DNA from: Hermodice carunculata
Taxonomy: Eukaryota > Annelida > Polychaeta > Eunicida > Amphinomidae
Direction: 5' to 3'
NCBI GenBank assembly: GCA_964020975.1
Contig: CAXHWN010002465.1
Coordinates: 310,001 to 374,000, forward strand
Length of the DNA: 64,000 bases
The notes under the pieces were generated by a model. That model was not told the origin of the DNA. It worked only from the letters and a program-made list of their open reading frames with translations, and searched no databases. Below, piece after piece: positions 38,650 through 50,766 of the stretch (position 1 is its first letter; each line of letters begins with the position of its first letter). Made by a program: the position numbers and the translations under genes.

Positions 38650-40620
38650 AGAGCGCGAGTTTAAAGAGTGTCCAGCACATGCTTATCAGAATACGGCTTG
38701 ATAAAATTTCCATGTATCACGAAAAATCTTATACACTATACTGTCTATAACTCCGTGTGGTTGGTGAGCAGGGCGATCCCTACCCAGTTTGCTTAACAGT
38801 AATGCAACAGGCGAAGCTCCCAGGTAGAGAGCGCTATCAAGCAGCGTACCGGGAGACCCGGTCCCATGAAGCATATAAGTGGCTAACAGCTTGGCACACA
38901 AGTTTCAGTCAGGGGTCGTCACTTGAAAAGTTCGCCACCAGAGGGAGAGTATGTTGCTCCAAACATGTGATTGCACTGGGCTTACACCAAGAGCTGCAGC
39001 AGCTTTGAGTGGCGACTTCGATCAGAAGGACCAAGGACTCTCTTCACCGTACAGGCATGGACCGTCTCTAATAGCTTTACCTGTTTTATGCAGGTGACTG
39101 GATTCAAGGCAAGCCTACAGTTGGCCACAGGTGGGACTTAACCTCAGAAGAGAGTCCTGAGTAGGAGCAGATAACCTCGGCCAGACCATACATGGATCGG
39201 CAACATGCCTCAACTCTCTTCTCTATAGGGGCTCTACGTGACATATCAGTAGCGAAAGTTGTACCCAGGACTTCCAATTCATTCATGGTGGTCATAATTT
39301 TTTAACCTAGACTCCAGCCGGATGTGCTTCTTACCAGCTGTTTCCCTGAAACCATACACCGCGATTTTTTTTTTTTTTTTACCAAAGGTCAAGTGCCATC
39401 TCTCAAAACGGTTCACACATACGCCAATTAATGATTGCAAATCAGGCGCAGTGAGGCTGAATAAACTGATGTCATCAGCGTAGGCAAGAGAGTTAAAATT
39501 TTCATTTCCAACTCTGGCCCCAGCATTACATAAAGACAGTTCTATTGGTAGATCATTTAGGAATATTTTAAAGAGAGGAGGGGGCAGAATGCTACCTTGT
39601 TTTGTCCCATTCGTGACCTTAAATGCTCTATCATGACTGTCGTTCCATCTTGCCACTGACTCCATGGTATCATACCAATTGTAAAGGAACAGCCAGTTTA
39701 ACAGAGGTAGAACATTGTATAATTTAAAGACCAAACTATTATGCCATACAGTACTCTATTACTGTATCAAAGCATTGTTTAGCATTAAAGTTGCACAGAT
39801 AAACTGGTGCGCCTTGATGCTGGCAATAGAGGGTTAGCTCATGAAGCGTGCTCGAAGCCATGGCGCTACCCCTCCGCTTTCGAAACCCAAACTGATTGTC
39901 ATGAGCATTATCGTCAGGCATCATGAGTAGCTCGAAAATCTCTCCGTGAGCAGATCCTGGTGTAATTGACATGTAATTGTATGGGTCTTTTGAATGCAAC
40001 TTAGCATTTTTAAGGGCTGGTGTTATAGTGCCTTGTGATAGTCAGGACAGGGTGATAGGATGGGCGAACATCGCACTATAGAGTGCAACAGGGTGACTGC
40101 GTAGCAGATCCAAGTTACCGTGCCCAAAATAGTCTGCGGTGATGCCATCGGTTCCTCGACATAGGCCTACATTGTTTCTCAGAGACAGTATCGGAGAATT
40201 TACAGAGTCGTCCTCAAAATGTTCGACCAGCCCTTTTACGCTCAATGACCTTGTCATAAACAAGCTTATTAATATCAATCTGATCTCCATCAAGGTCAGA
40301 AGCATCGTCATTCATCAACTACACTGTACAAGTCCGCAAACGACTGCGCATGAATGGAGGAGGCTATCTTCCGTTACGTCGCTTAGTTATTTTGTTCCAG
40401 AAAGCCGTCACAGTCTTAACATTATAGCCTCTCCAACCGAAAGAGACCACCATTAATCACATGTTGTATCTCCGGCCTAGAGACCTCATGGAACAATTTC
40501 TTCACCCTCGTGTAGCATTCATGAACTACACCATCTTCAGGCGACCATACTGGAATACTGGACTACCATACCACTGAAATCTGACAAAAGAACTTGGTTG
40601 TGCACTGCTGTCGTCTGGTT
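38650..40620 (-). mobile_element. LINE remnant (non-LTR reverse transcriptase), 5'-truncated
   Basis: Minus-strand frames show non-LTR reverse transcriptase order. DGITADYFGHGNLDLL is at about 40.1-40.3 kb, and QFGFRKRRGSAMASSTLHEL with YLCNFNAKQCFDTV at 39.74-40.0 kb. The catalytic stretch TNGTKQGSILPPPLF...AYADDISLF is at 39.28-39.73 kb, then a C-terminal part LGTTFATDMSRRAP at 39.1-39.3 kb. The frame changes several times and an A19 run (T run on plus) lies inside the palm region, so it is dead. No endonuclease domain is seen. It lies in the channel-gene intron upstream of the 37.9 kb exon, in sense orientation. The clade is not assigned. Confidence 0.88.
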
Positions 40621-42005
40621 CAATATCTATTCTACGAAATAGATAGCATGCTTTAGTAAAATTGCACATATAACGTATCGTAAATGACATATCTTGGGTC
40701 AGCAATCTTTCACTCTTCAGAATTACATATCCTAGGCCAGCAATCTTTATTGGTACTGTTTGGGTGCTGGGCCATGGGTGTGTTTGAAGGGGTCGCTGTT
40801 TAGGTTCTTGGTTCTCAAACTTCCCACGGCAACCCGTTGATTCAATATGATTTTAACCATGCAATGGTTAATAGCAGTGGATGACACAGTCTCAGATACA
40901 GTGTATCAGGAGGACTCGGGGACTCTGTTTTGACACGCACCCATCCCCACCTCCGCTCAAAAACCTGCCAAAGTCGGCTGCAGAGCAAATGTAGCCTGCT
41001 TCCGTGATTTTACTTAATGGTGTAGTTATTAGTGAGATTTTGAATGAGAATCAACGAGATATACAAGGATAGCGTATACTATTGACCAGCCTGTCTTGGA
41101 ACCAGGTCGGTACTTAGCGCCAAACTCCAGCAAATGAAAACAAAAATTGACTCAATCTTAATTACGTGCGACTGAATTCGAACAAGTTCAGTCAAGGTTC
41201 CCTGAACTATAAGGATACCAGTGTTTCCAACTGTGCCCAGGTAACAAGTTAAATTGACGCCAAAGGAGGTAATGTGTAAAAGGGGAGAGAACGTCCATTT
41301 TAAACCTGTTCCACTAATGTCCAAGTTACATAAGGCCTAACAAAATATATATGTGTGATTCCGGTAGCCTGACAAACCCTACTAAAAAAACCCAACCCTA
41401 AAATTAATGGAACAAAAACAAAAAAAGTTCTTTCAAGTCGCCCTTTCGTAATAAACATTGATCCACCCGGGCTGAAAGATTTTACCGAGAAAGTGGTCAT
41501 CCTGTGCCGTTATTTTGCAGTACAGTTAACTCAAACACAGCATGTTATTTCAACTTGTCTAGAGGGTTATCTTTGGGCGGCAAAAACAGCATGGCTGCAT
41601 ATCCAAAGTTGGTTTGTGAAACAGCATAGCCCCGGTTGTTCAGTGATTGCTATCGTAATATTTCACAAGGTTCCAGGTGTCCGTTCTCTGAGTTACCAGT
41701 GCAAACGGAGGTTAAAGTAAGTACTTTTAAAACTTGACTTACTAGCATAATTTTAATCTGCCAGCTCTGTCGTATCTGAAGCAGTGTTAATCGTCAGTTA
41801 CAAATCCAAGTGCGACATGATACCTTGAGCCGGCACGTGCTGAGCGGCATTTTGAACACTGCGTAATGCATTGACTGTGGGACAGTACGGCGCACAAATA
41901 TACATTTGATTTGGATGTCAAAATGAATCGTGGCCACAGCATATATCATGTCATTATTGATGCTCTGAAACTTTTACAAAATATGTACTTTTGGTTCCAT
42001 ACATT

Positions 42006-42008
<3 letters not shown>

Positions 42009-42037
<29 letters not shown>
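42009..42037 (+). repeat. Short (CA)n
   Basis: Fourteen CA units, 180 bases downstream of the end of the 42.2-42.4 kb exon on the gene strand. Confidence 0.93.
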
Positions 42038-42038
<1 letters not shown>

Positions 42039-42213
42039 GATCGTGCCGTTACTATCCTCATTTACAAACCATTGGATGGGGAATCTACAATTTTCAAAAT
42101 AGCTGCCAAGTCTGTGGGTTACTCCCAATTGGATATTTTGAAAAGGTAGTATCCAAAATATATATGTGATTAGCGTTAAGGGAAGGTTAATTTGTCGAAT
42201 GAATGTAACGTAC

Positions 42214-42378
42214 AATATATAATGGGCCTTTTCCAGGGTGAACATAATCTGAAAGTGTAAACACAGTGCCGTTGTAGGCAGCGGTGGGCCCAAAATATGG
42301 ATTTTGTATCAGACAATGAAGTCTCCCCCAGGCTATGAATGAAATAGCAGCGCAGGGCACACGAGGCAACACCCCCGT
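42214..42378 (-). CDS. iGluR-like exon: amino-terminal domain, C-terminal end
   Basis: A pyrimidine-rich acceptor ending TTTGACTCAG precedes 42378 and donor GTACGT follows 42214. It is 55 codons, phase 0 both sides. The part AAYNGTVFTLSDYVHPGK followed by GPLYI matches the 'f.G.tG.v.Fd..G.r....Y.i' segment that precedes the linker of iGluRs. Joined in phase to the next exon it gives ...GPLYI-SVSIWKVLLKTGKL, as expected. Sequence similarity is modest, so the call leans on splice sites, phase and position. Confidence 0.7.
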
Positions 42379-42810
42379 CTGAGTCAAAGATGGAGCTTAG
42401 TGGAGAAGGGTGCCCCGATAGTGGATGCAGGTCCGAAAGTACCGGCGGCTTTTTTTTGTAACTGGTAACTAGATTAATGTTCCTCGTAAAAAAGACCCTT
42501 CAGTCAAGTACCAGCATGCCTATACTTCGAGACAGAATAAACCACTGCACGCAACGTGTCTAATGCGCCCAATGCACGCCGAGAAACGCTGTTGACTGGA
42601 TTTAAAATTCGACACTGAAAGAGTTAAATGGTATAGGGTTCAAGCCACTGTGTGTGCCAATGTGGGGAACGTGTTACGACCTTTGTCAAATGGACTGACG
42701 GTTTCGCGTACACTCTTGAGCTGATACTAACATGACTAAATAACCTTTTGTTCATGTTCAGTTGAAAACTATTTCATATGTAAGGCAGTTATCGGGTTAT
42801 GGGATACTTA

Positions 42811-42963
42811 AAAAAACATTGGTTTGAAGAACCAGCCATGCAAACATAACGTTTCTTCCGCTTGTGTCGCTCTATGTTTTATGTAAATAGATTCAGCAGC
42901 AACTAGCCACACACATAACGTTGTGTACTTGAAAAAATATAAGCTAATTGTATTGTAGTTTAG
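42811..42963 (-). CDS. Candidate iGluR-like exon (helix 'LYFFKYTTLCVWLVAAESIY')
   Basis: A phase-0 open stretch of 51 codons starts after an AAACAG acceptor and contains YFFKYTTLCVWLVAA, resembling the 'lYaYDAvwl.A' helix expected between the two flanking amino-terminal-domain exons. The difficulty is the 3' side. The only GT that looks like a donor comes directly after an in-frame TAA within a T7 run, and no other good phase-0 donor was found. It may be a real exon with an unusual donor, a polymorphic or sequencing-error homopolymer, a decayed exon, or chance. Confidence 0.3.
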
Positions 42964-43019
42964 CTGTTTCATAATAGAGATTTGCTCCAGCGCCAAACGC
43001 CACAAACATACTGTATGTA

Positions 43020-43310
43020 AGATCAGCACCGGCGTGACACTTGTTCCAACAATTTGTTAAATCTGATATCGGCATGAGCGTGATACCTGTTCCAAATATA
43101 ACATCCACGATCATATTAGTGTGATACCTTGTTCAAATTAACCTGCCACCATTCATTACGTGCGGGACTTGTTTTCCAAAAATTGATTGCATTTGCGATC
43201 AGTTCCAGCCTGGCACTTTTTCCACAGACATTACATCATTACCACTGCAAAAGTGATTAACAACGATGTCACATCAAAGACCAGTACCACTGACACTTGT
43301 TCTCTATAGT
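43020..43310 (-). repeat. Decayed tandem repeat, about 50-65-bp unit
   Basis: On the minus strand GGAACA(a/g)GT.TCAC followed by GC...TG...GATC/ATATCAG recurs four or five times. It lies between the two amino-terminal-domain exons and the 42.9 kb candidate exon. Confidence 0.55.
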
Positions 43311-43366
43311 TTTTAGTTCAACTGAAGAAATATAAACCTTTAAAAAAAGATATTAAAGTGACTTAC

Positions 43367-43531
43367 AGATAATGCAGAAAGGGGAAATGTTTGTGATCGC
43401 ATCAGTTTATTCACATCTAAAATTATTATGTTTTCCCGCAGCTCTAATAAACTAGTCCATGTCTCCGTGCATGCGAAACCAGTTATAACGATCCACATCG
43501 TAGATGCTGTCAACATGCCGCACGTTTTGGC
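43367..43531 (-). CDS. iGluR-like exon: amino-terminal domain, GMLT strand
   Basis: Acceptor TTGTTTTCAG precedes 43531 and donor GTAAGT follows 43367. It is exactly 55 codons, phase 0 on both sides. It begins AKTCGMLTASTMWIVITGFA, equivalent to the 'a...GMm....yhwi.t' segment seen in vertebrate kainate, delta and invertebrate receptors, and ends near IIILDVNKLM, the strand before the variable loop. The flanking introns are 8.5 kb (5') and about 1 kb (3'). Confidence 0.88.
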
Positions 43532-44821
43532 CTGAAAACAAAGCACAGCTGATGTAAATGCTTCATTCTCCAAGCACCACTTCAACTACCGACCCACCGT
43601 ATACCTCCAACATATTATGGCTCTTTGTTAGCATTGGAAATAGCACACTGTATTTTCTTTGTTTTTATTCAAAAATAATGTTTCCTGATTGCATTTTGTA
43701 AAAAATAGCACGGCATAATAGTATCTATTTGTACCCCCACAGGGACTATATACATGACTTCAAATGACTGTCCGTCTATCCGCCCGCCCTTGTATCCGTT
43801 CGCTACACTGTACTTGTATCCGCAACCAGTTTCACATGTTTTGTCAGACAGATTTCAAACTTAGCATAATTGACGGGCATAAAAGAAATGAATGTATAGT
43901 ACATGGCCTGCTCACTTTTCCCGATTTTGTATGATTTTTCAAATCAAATAATAATCTAAAAATGTTTACGTCAGCATTATGCCTTTGTGCATGAACATAA
44001 TATTGGTATATCTTTAACTTGGAGTGTCTTATTTCAGCAAACTTTGTCAAGTATCTGGGTTACGGTAATAAAATCACGCACTATATGTCACTAAGAAACA
44101 TCATCTTTCTTCTTTGACTAGGTTTTACAAATATTCACTCAGCTACATATGGAGATAATCACGTGTCATCAAATAAAACTACGTCACCACTTCAAATATC
44201 TGGGTCACAACATCCACCAAGCTCCATGCCTCCGTAGGCCATAGGTACCTTCTGCATCTGATTCATAGTTTAGTATGAATGGACTCTAGGCAGGTCTTAT
44301 CTTGGAGTGTTTCATTTAGAAAATTGGGTCACTGGGTCAAATATTTTGGTCAAATATTTTGGTCACAGGGACACCCATCATTTGGTATTTATATGTGGGC
44401 TATACGTACCTTGTGTTTCTGCTTCAAACGTCGCAAACACCGCGTACAGATGTAATTAAAAGTTATCTGATGGATGGATATGTTTTCTTAAATTCTGTCC
44501 AAAATTTATAGAGATATAAAACTTTTCATCATTCACACACAGTGTACCGATTTATATTTACATGTAGATCAATCCTTACCTATATCACATGGACATCCAA
44601 GCTATGGTAGACATTTCCTGGCTGGTACAAGTGTACATACAAATTGAACCCCAACAGGAAACCACTTGCATGTACTAATGTATGGCACTTCTTTGGGTGT
44701 TCTAACACATGACCCTCAGTGAATATTTAACAGCTTTATTTCAAATAGTTCATTAGCTCACACTCAGAATGGTTGCTGGAGCGGGGGTATATTTTTGTGT
44801 CGACTTTGGATATCACCTTAT

Positions 44822-44941
<120 letters not shown>

Positions 44942-45396
44942 ACAGATATATATAATCTCCAAAACAATTGCTGATGCATAACCTTTTAAAAATACCTGGA
45001 AGAGATGTATCCCACTTAAATTTCCACTAATTTCTGCTGAGAGGATATAGAAAACCATTTGCATTGGAGATCATTGCCTACTATTATATGTTTAAGGGTG
45101 AATTATCTCTTTTTAGAGTGAAATTCAAAAGTAGTAACTCAGAAGTAGATCAAATGACCGAAACATTGTTACCATTAAATTGGGACGCGCCTTCATCAGT
45201 GACGTCATAGATTTACATTTAGACAATGTCAAATGTACGCGTAGATTATACTTCACACGTGACATGGAATAACCGCGACGAACGTAAACAAACAGGGCAC
45301 ATCAAGTCGGCGTTGAAAGTAGGCCTAGGGCATATTTTTGCGATTAAAACCCAATAAAACAAAGAATAAGTAAAATCTAAAAAAAAAAAAAACTCG

Positions 45397-45469
45397 GGGA
45401 TCGTTGTTGGTCTGGAAAATCACTAGTGACCTGGGGTCACTCGTGATTTTCCCCACTAACAACGATCCC
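45397..45469. repeat. Near-perfect hairpin, about 35-bp arms
   Basis: GGGATCGTTGTT...GGAAAATCAC.AGTGACC (45397-45431) is inverted at 45435-45469 with about five mismatches and a loop of 3-4 bases. An A14 run precedes it at 45379. Confidence 0.9.
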
Positions 45470-46014
45470 TTGTGACAGAAAAATAAAAACTCACTCTCAG
45501 CGGTGTAAGATTCTATATTACTTATATGTATTTGCATTAGTATCCATGTTCTAGCTATGCACATATTGACTATGATATAATTTCACAAATTTGTTACCAA
45601 AAAAAAAAGGCGAACTGACGGGATGATCACTTAGTGAATAGCTTTTATAAAGTTTATGTCAAAGTGAATTCCCTTCGATTTAACTGACATATTACATTAC
45701 AAACTAACCAAATTAAAGCTTTGCGGTAACAACAAGCGTGACCTGTTACGGAAACTTAGCAGTGGTTCGTCCAAAGTACATCTCTACCATATTTATCCAG
45801 TTGAAAAGGTGTATGATAAAAACGTTGTCATGTTTCATGTAAACAATTTATTATGTAAGTATATATGTGAAAATTTAATGGTTACAAGTGTATTAACTGG
45901 AATGAGTTAAAACGTGTAAGAAGTAAGATTTGAATATATCATTTAATGCCGTGTTTCACTGTAACCTTTAGCTTAAACAGGACGTTAAAGGGTTAAGAGA
46001 GTAGCTCAAAGATT

Positions 46015-46658
46015 ACTAGACTGACGAGAGTGAGGCTGTAGTGCTCAGCGGTCAGTGGTCCAGTTAGGGAGCAGCAAAAGCTACTGTTCCACAGAGTTCA
46101 GTGCTGGGTCCGTTTCTCTTTCTCATTTATACAAATGACATTGTCAACGTGGTAAATTTACACATCCGACTATTTGCTGACGATGTTACACTGTTTCTTG
46201 AAGTAGAAAACCCAGGTGCAATGGCAGGTGAACTTAATAATGATTTAATTAATATTAGAGAGTGGGCAGAAATATGGCTGGTCGCCTTTAATACCGCAAA
46301 AACAAAAATATGATAAATTCCCGGAAAAGAAGATCCAGATGTAACCCTTCTTTATACTTTAATTACAAAGAAATTAGAGAAGTTAAAGAGCATAAGCATT
46401 CGGGTCTAATGACACAAAATGATTTAGCTTAGTCTTCTCATATCAAATCATTGGTTGAAAAAAGTTCGAAACTTGTCAACATTATGCGTTGTTTTCCATC
46501 TACATTGCATAGGTCCAGTCTTGAAACGAGAGAAAGAGAGAGAGAGAGAGACAGAGAGAGAGAGAGAGACAGAGAGACAGAGAGACAGAGAGAGACAGAG
46601 ACAGAGACACAGAGAGAGAGAGAGACAGACAGAGAGACAGAGAGAGACAGAGACAGAG

Positions 46659-46707
<49 letters not shown>

Positions 46708-47025
46708 GACAGAGACAGAGACAGAGAGAGAGAAATCCTGTGTCCGTTCTTTGATGGAATATGGTCATGTGGTCTGGGCAAACTGCACACAAACTGAGCA
46801 GACATTGCATAAAGGGTGTTTACCTGGCTACAGCCAGGTTAGTAACAGGGGCAATGAGCAGTACAATTCAATGAGAACTGATTTACACGAAACTGGTATT
46901 ACGGCAACTTCTTTTACTCTGAAAACTTTACTTCATGGTTCAGATAATTGTTCACATATTGAAAAATACCGTTCAAAGAACGCAGTACCTTTCGGCCGCC
47001 TTCAATCTTTTTTGCTGTAAGTGAA
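46015..47025 (+). mobile_element. LINE remnant (CR1/jockey-like reverse transcriptase) with an internal microsatellite
   Basis: The plus-strand frame at 46.08-46.31 kb reads SSVLGPFLFLIYTND, then IRLFADDVTLFLEVE, then REWAEIWLVAFNTAKTK: motifs of CR1/L2/jockey-type reverse transcriptases. Further on come KHSGLM, then MRCFPSTLHRSSLET at 46.5 kb, then after about 200 bases of GA/GACA repeat the C-terminal SLMEYGHVVWANCTQTE (about 46.74 kb) and FTLKTLLHGSD (46.9 kb). Everything upstream of the palm is missing, and frames shift. It lies inside the 43.5-52.0 kb intron, antisense to the gene. Confidence 0.85.
46528..46733 (+). repeat. GA/GACA microsatellite inside the LINE
   Basis: About 205 bases of (GA)n mixed with GACA units separate two parts of the LINE that are adjacent in the protein family (RSSLET and the C-terminal SLMEYG). 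The repeat therefore expanded within, or was inserted into, the element after insertion. It produces large artefactual R/E and S/L ORFs. Confidence 0.9.
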
Positions 47026-47086
47026 TGGGAATAGTGTCCCATAGTATCAGGTATAGTTACCTACACAAATACTAATATTGTTCTCT

Positions 47087-47099
47087 TGACCTTTGACCT
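47087..47099 (-). promoter_or_regulatory. DR1 nuclear-receptor motif inside repeat, copy 1
   Basis: The minus strand reads AGGTCAAAGGTCA, a perfect consensus DR1 (two AGGTCA half-sites one base apart), the known binding form for RXR, HNF4 and COUP-TF receptors. Whether it is used is unknown. Confidence 0.5.
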
Positions 47100-47496
47100 C
47101 AAAAACATTAGGTCAAATAAAGAGGTATAACCTTGACTTTCAATAACATTCTATATCATCCTATGTTGCTTCTTTTTTTAAGATTTAGATTTCTAGATGC
47201 ACAGTGTCACTCAGCAAACTTGTGACTCATGTGTGACCTTGAAAATTAGGTTAAGGTCATTTATGCTTGCAGTGGTGTACTATCATACGCAATTTGAATG
47301 TCCTGTCTCAAAAGCTTCTGAAGTTATAGTGGTAAACAAATTTCCAATGAAAAGGTCACTGTGCCCCCAGATACTTGATCTAGTGACCTATTTATGATTC
47401 ATGACACATTTTTTGGTTATGATACATGGGTGTATAAAATTTCATGTAACTGACTTAAATACGTCCTTTCTTATACCAATGCCACCATTGTGCACT

Positions 47497-47509
47497 TGAC
47501 CTTTGACCT
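47497..47509 (-). promoter_or_regulatory. DR1 nuclear-receptor motif inside repeat, copy 2
   Basis: Identical DR1 at the same place in the second repeat unit. Confidence 0.5.
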
Positions 47510-49579
47510 CAAAAAGTAGGTCAAATATAAAGCTATGACCTTGATTTTCAATAGGCTTCTAGGTGACTTTATGAAACTTCTTGTGTGTAAGATTTAGATT
47601 GCTAGATGCAGGCTTTCAATAGTTAGAGCGGTAACGTTGCTTAGCACATGTGACCACTGTGTGACCTTAAAAATTACGTCAAGGTCAATTATGCTTGCAC
47701 ACAAATTAGGCCATATAGGAGTATAATATCATGTGCAATTTGAAAGTCCTGTCTTAAAAATTTCTGAAGTTATGGTGGTAAAACCACGGGACGGACGTAC
47801 AGACGGACGGACGGACGGCGCCGGGTACTACAATACCCGTCGGCCTTATGAGGATAAAATTCGAAAGTATTGGTAGCAGTCCACAGTTTTGTGGAAATAT
47901 CAAAAGTATTTAATCCACCATAAGTATATATCTCACATTACTATCATGGGTATCATACACGGCCAGTGTACTAGTATGCATGTACCATTCAACTGTGCAT
48001 TCCTTGTTCTGTCCCCATGCACTGTGGGCGCAGAACCCTCATCTGTGATGTCCTGTCTATTCCGCTTTAAATTGTTCTGTGTCGCTCTTGTTAATTTGTC
48101 ACCTTTGTCCTGTATCGTCTCCTCCCTCTTTCCTATTGAGTGCCCTATTTTGTTTACTGCCTATTTTTTTTTTTTTTTCATTTTTGTTAAGGAATGAAAT
48201 GAAATCTTGGTCAGATTGACACGTGTGGCTGGCCCGTGCATACGTTGGCAACGGTCTTGGCACGTTAAATTTGACGTCCCTGTGGACAGGTGGTTCCAGA
48301 GTCAGGCACTCATGTGAGAATGGTGGCCAGTAGTGTTCCATGCTATATGTAGTTTCTGAATATTAAATGGGCGGCCTATAAGCGGCCAAATTATTATAAT
48401 TGTGAGCTGTTGGAAAGCTCCATTGCTGGTCGTTAATCAGTCAAAGCAATATGTTTAAGCGCTTTGAACCCATGAATTATGTGTATCATGTTGTAATAAT
48501 ACATGTGGTTGCCCGGTTGTTGTCGTTGTTGTTGTTGTTATTTTTGTTGTTGTGTGGTTCAGGATAAATCTCTAAATTAAATACGTCTTGAATTTGGCAG
48601 ATGGGAGACGTAAGAATAAAATTCGAAGTTTATTTTGGCGAGATAAATGAGGAAATATCTTTTTAAATAAATTAAACAAGCTAAACTTCTAGATATACTT
48701 TCCCTTTCCAGATACTGTGCTTTGATTTTGAGTTGCCCAGAGTCATTCATGGCAGACAAAGTGGGGCCCATACAGTGTTAAAGACAAGACCACTCTACAT
48801 GGTAGCTGTGCTGCCTGAACATAGTGGAACTGTGAATTTCTTTGTAAGTGTCTGATCAATATATGTATATACACAACAGTTCCTGTCTTTGCCGTTTGTT
48901 CACTGCTACAATTTTACGTGTACTTTTTTTTATTTTGGTACATAGTTGGGTCTGCTTCAGCAGAAAGTCAGGTGGGTTCAACATTGTAACAACAGATACA
49001 TTAATTTAAAAAAAACAGTAAATGGTAGCAACGCTACTTGACGACCAAGATTGATTTAGAACCTTATTGGAAAATTGTGAACAAAATAGATAAAAATTTG
49101 GCTGGGAGAAGCAAAATTGGTTAAGATATAAAAATCATAAAAAGGGAAAATTTGCAGTGCACCATCTGTTGAACAAACTAAGGTCTAGCGGTACCAAGAA
49201 GCGTCTGATTGTGACTTGAATGCATTTGCCAAACTGTTTCTTCGAAGTTTTTATTTATTACGATTTATCGCAAAATAGAGCAAAAAGTCAAACAACTTGA
49301 CCTTTCATTCGATGCCATATATCTATAGTCCCAATACTGGTACCACGGCATGCCAAACCATGTTGCACCTGACAGAACAGATGGCACATGACATAAGATG
49401 CAATGTAAATCCCCGCCCATGACCTGTACCATCGTAGTAAGCTACACCTTGAAAAAAAATCGTATTCTCATATAAAAGAATCCATAAATTTCACTTCTTT
49501 AAGCTCTGTTTATACGTGATCGGCACTTTGAAAGCTGTTCATTGTACTGCGGGGATTTGTGGTGGTTTTTTTTTTTTCC

Positions 49580-49610
<31 letters not shown>

Positions 49611-50465
49611 TTTGGGGGGGGGGTGGCTTTGTTATTTGTGAGCTCTTTGTTGTTTTTATGCGTCCTTTCCTTTCTTTTATTTATTTATTAATTAATTAAT
49701 TTATTTATTATTCATTCATTCATTCTTTCATTCATTCATTCATTCATTCATTTATTTATTTCTATTTTTCTTTTTTATATTTATTTTAAAGTTGATGGAA
49801 GCTTGTGGGAAACGGAGCGGCAACCCATTGATTTATCTTCTTAGCAAGATTCTAATATTTCGGAGATTACAAGATATGACATTACAATAAACACAGGGGT
49901 AACGGAACGATGACATTTATTACCAATAAACTGAGTTTCAAATTGCAATGTGCGATATTCTCCAGCACACGTTCTACTGCTATGTAAAAGGAATGTGGGA
50001 GACCAAGTCTCGCTTCCTTCCCGAACGTAATATCTGTTAATGTAAATGCTTGAAAATATGCTGTACAGATTTGCGTGCTGAATACACGTTTCCTCTTCCA
50101 TTCACATACTTTCTATTATGTTACGAAACCCCAGGAAACCAATTGTCCTTTCCCGGAGCTAATTTGTTTTGTTTGCATCCAGAAATGCAAACACTATCTA
50201 GCATATTCAATTTGCCTGCAGTAATAATGAAAGCACAATTTGAATGCGTATAAATTTCATAACATCGGCATACTATTACATACTGGGGTATTGATGATGT
50301 AATTTGGGAAAACTGCTCGTGTACCATGTCTAGCGTGGACTAAAATCGGAAAACACAAATGATCACTCAGCGTACTTACACACCAGTTGTGATTCGCATG
50401 GAAGCGATATACACGAGATGACATTTTACCACTTACACAGATGACTTGATGAAGAATGACGACAC

Positions 50466-50581
50466 GGCACGCGCGCGGGCGTGCGCGCGCGTGTGTGTGT
50501 GTGTGTGATTGTGTGAGTGTGCAAATGTCTGTGTATGAGTTTTTATTTTCAAACATTGCGCTTAATGGTCGGGAGAAGGTG

Positions 50582-50656
<75 letters not shown>

Positions 50657-50695
50657 TATATATATGGGGGTGGGGGTGGGGGGTGGGGGGTGGGG

Positions 50696-50763
<68 letters not shown>
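50466..50763 (+). repeat. Compound CG/GT, (TA)n, G-rich, (TA)n block
   Basis: In order: a GC-alternating stretch (CACGCGCGCGGGCGTGCGCG), then (GT)n to about 50508; (TA)n at 50584-50648; CACACACA; a G-rich run at 50666-50695 with five G tracts of 4-6 separated by single T; then (TA)n at 50698-50763. Confidence 0.95.

Positions 50764-50766
<3 letters not shown>

Larger units (their letters stand above)
47085..47830 (+). repeat. Tandem pair of a dispersed repeat, about 410-bp spacing
   Basis: Units start at 47085 and 47495. Both carry CTTGACCTTTGACCTCAAAA, AAGATTTAGATT.CTAGATGCA, TGTGTGACCTT.AAAATTA and GTCCTGTCT.AAAA. The second unit ends in ACGGACGG repeats and the short palindrome CGGGTACTACAATACCCG (47822-47839). 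The ACGG tract plus palindrome is a common end of dispersed repeats in marine invertebrate genomes. Confidence 0.8.

Noticed and set aside
40139-40456. 105-codon plus-strand ORF
   Set aside because: Antisense shadow of the LINE reverse transcriptase.
46438-47020. ORFs of up to 189 codons rich in R/E or S/L
   Set aside because: Low-complexity translation of the GA/GACA repeat; the only real coding signal there is the dead LINE.
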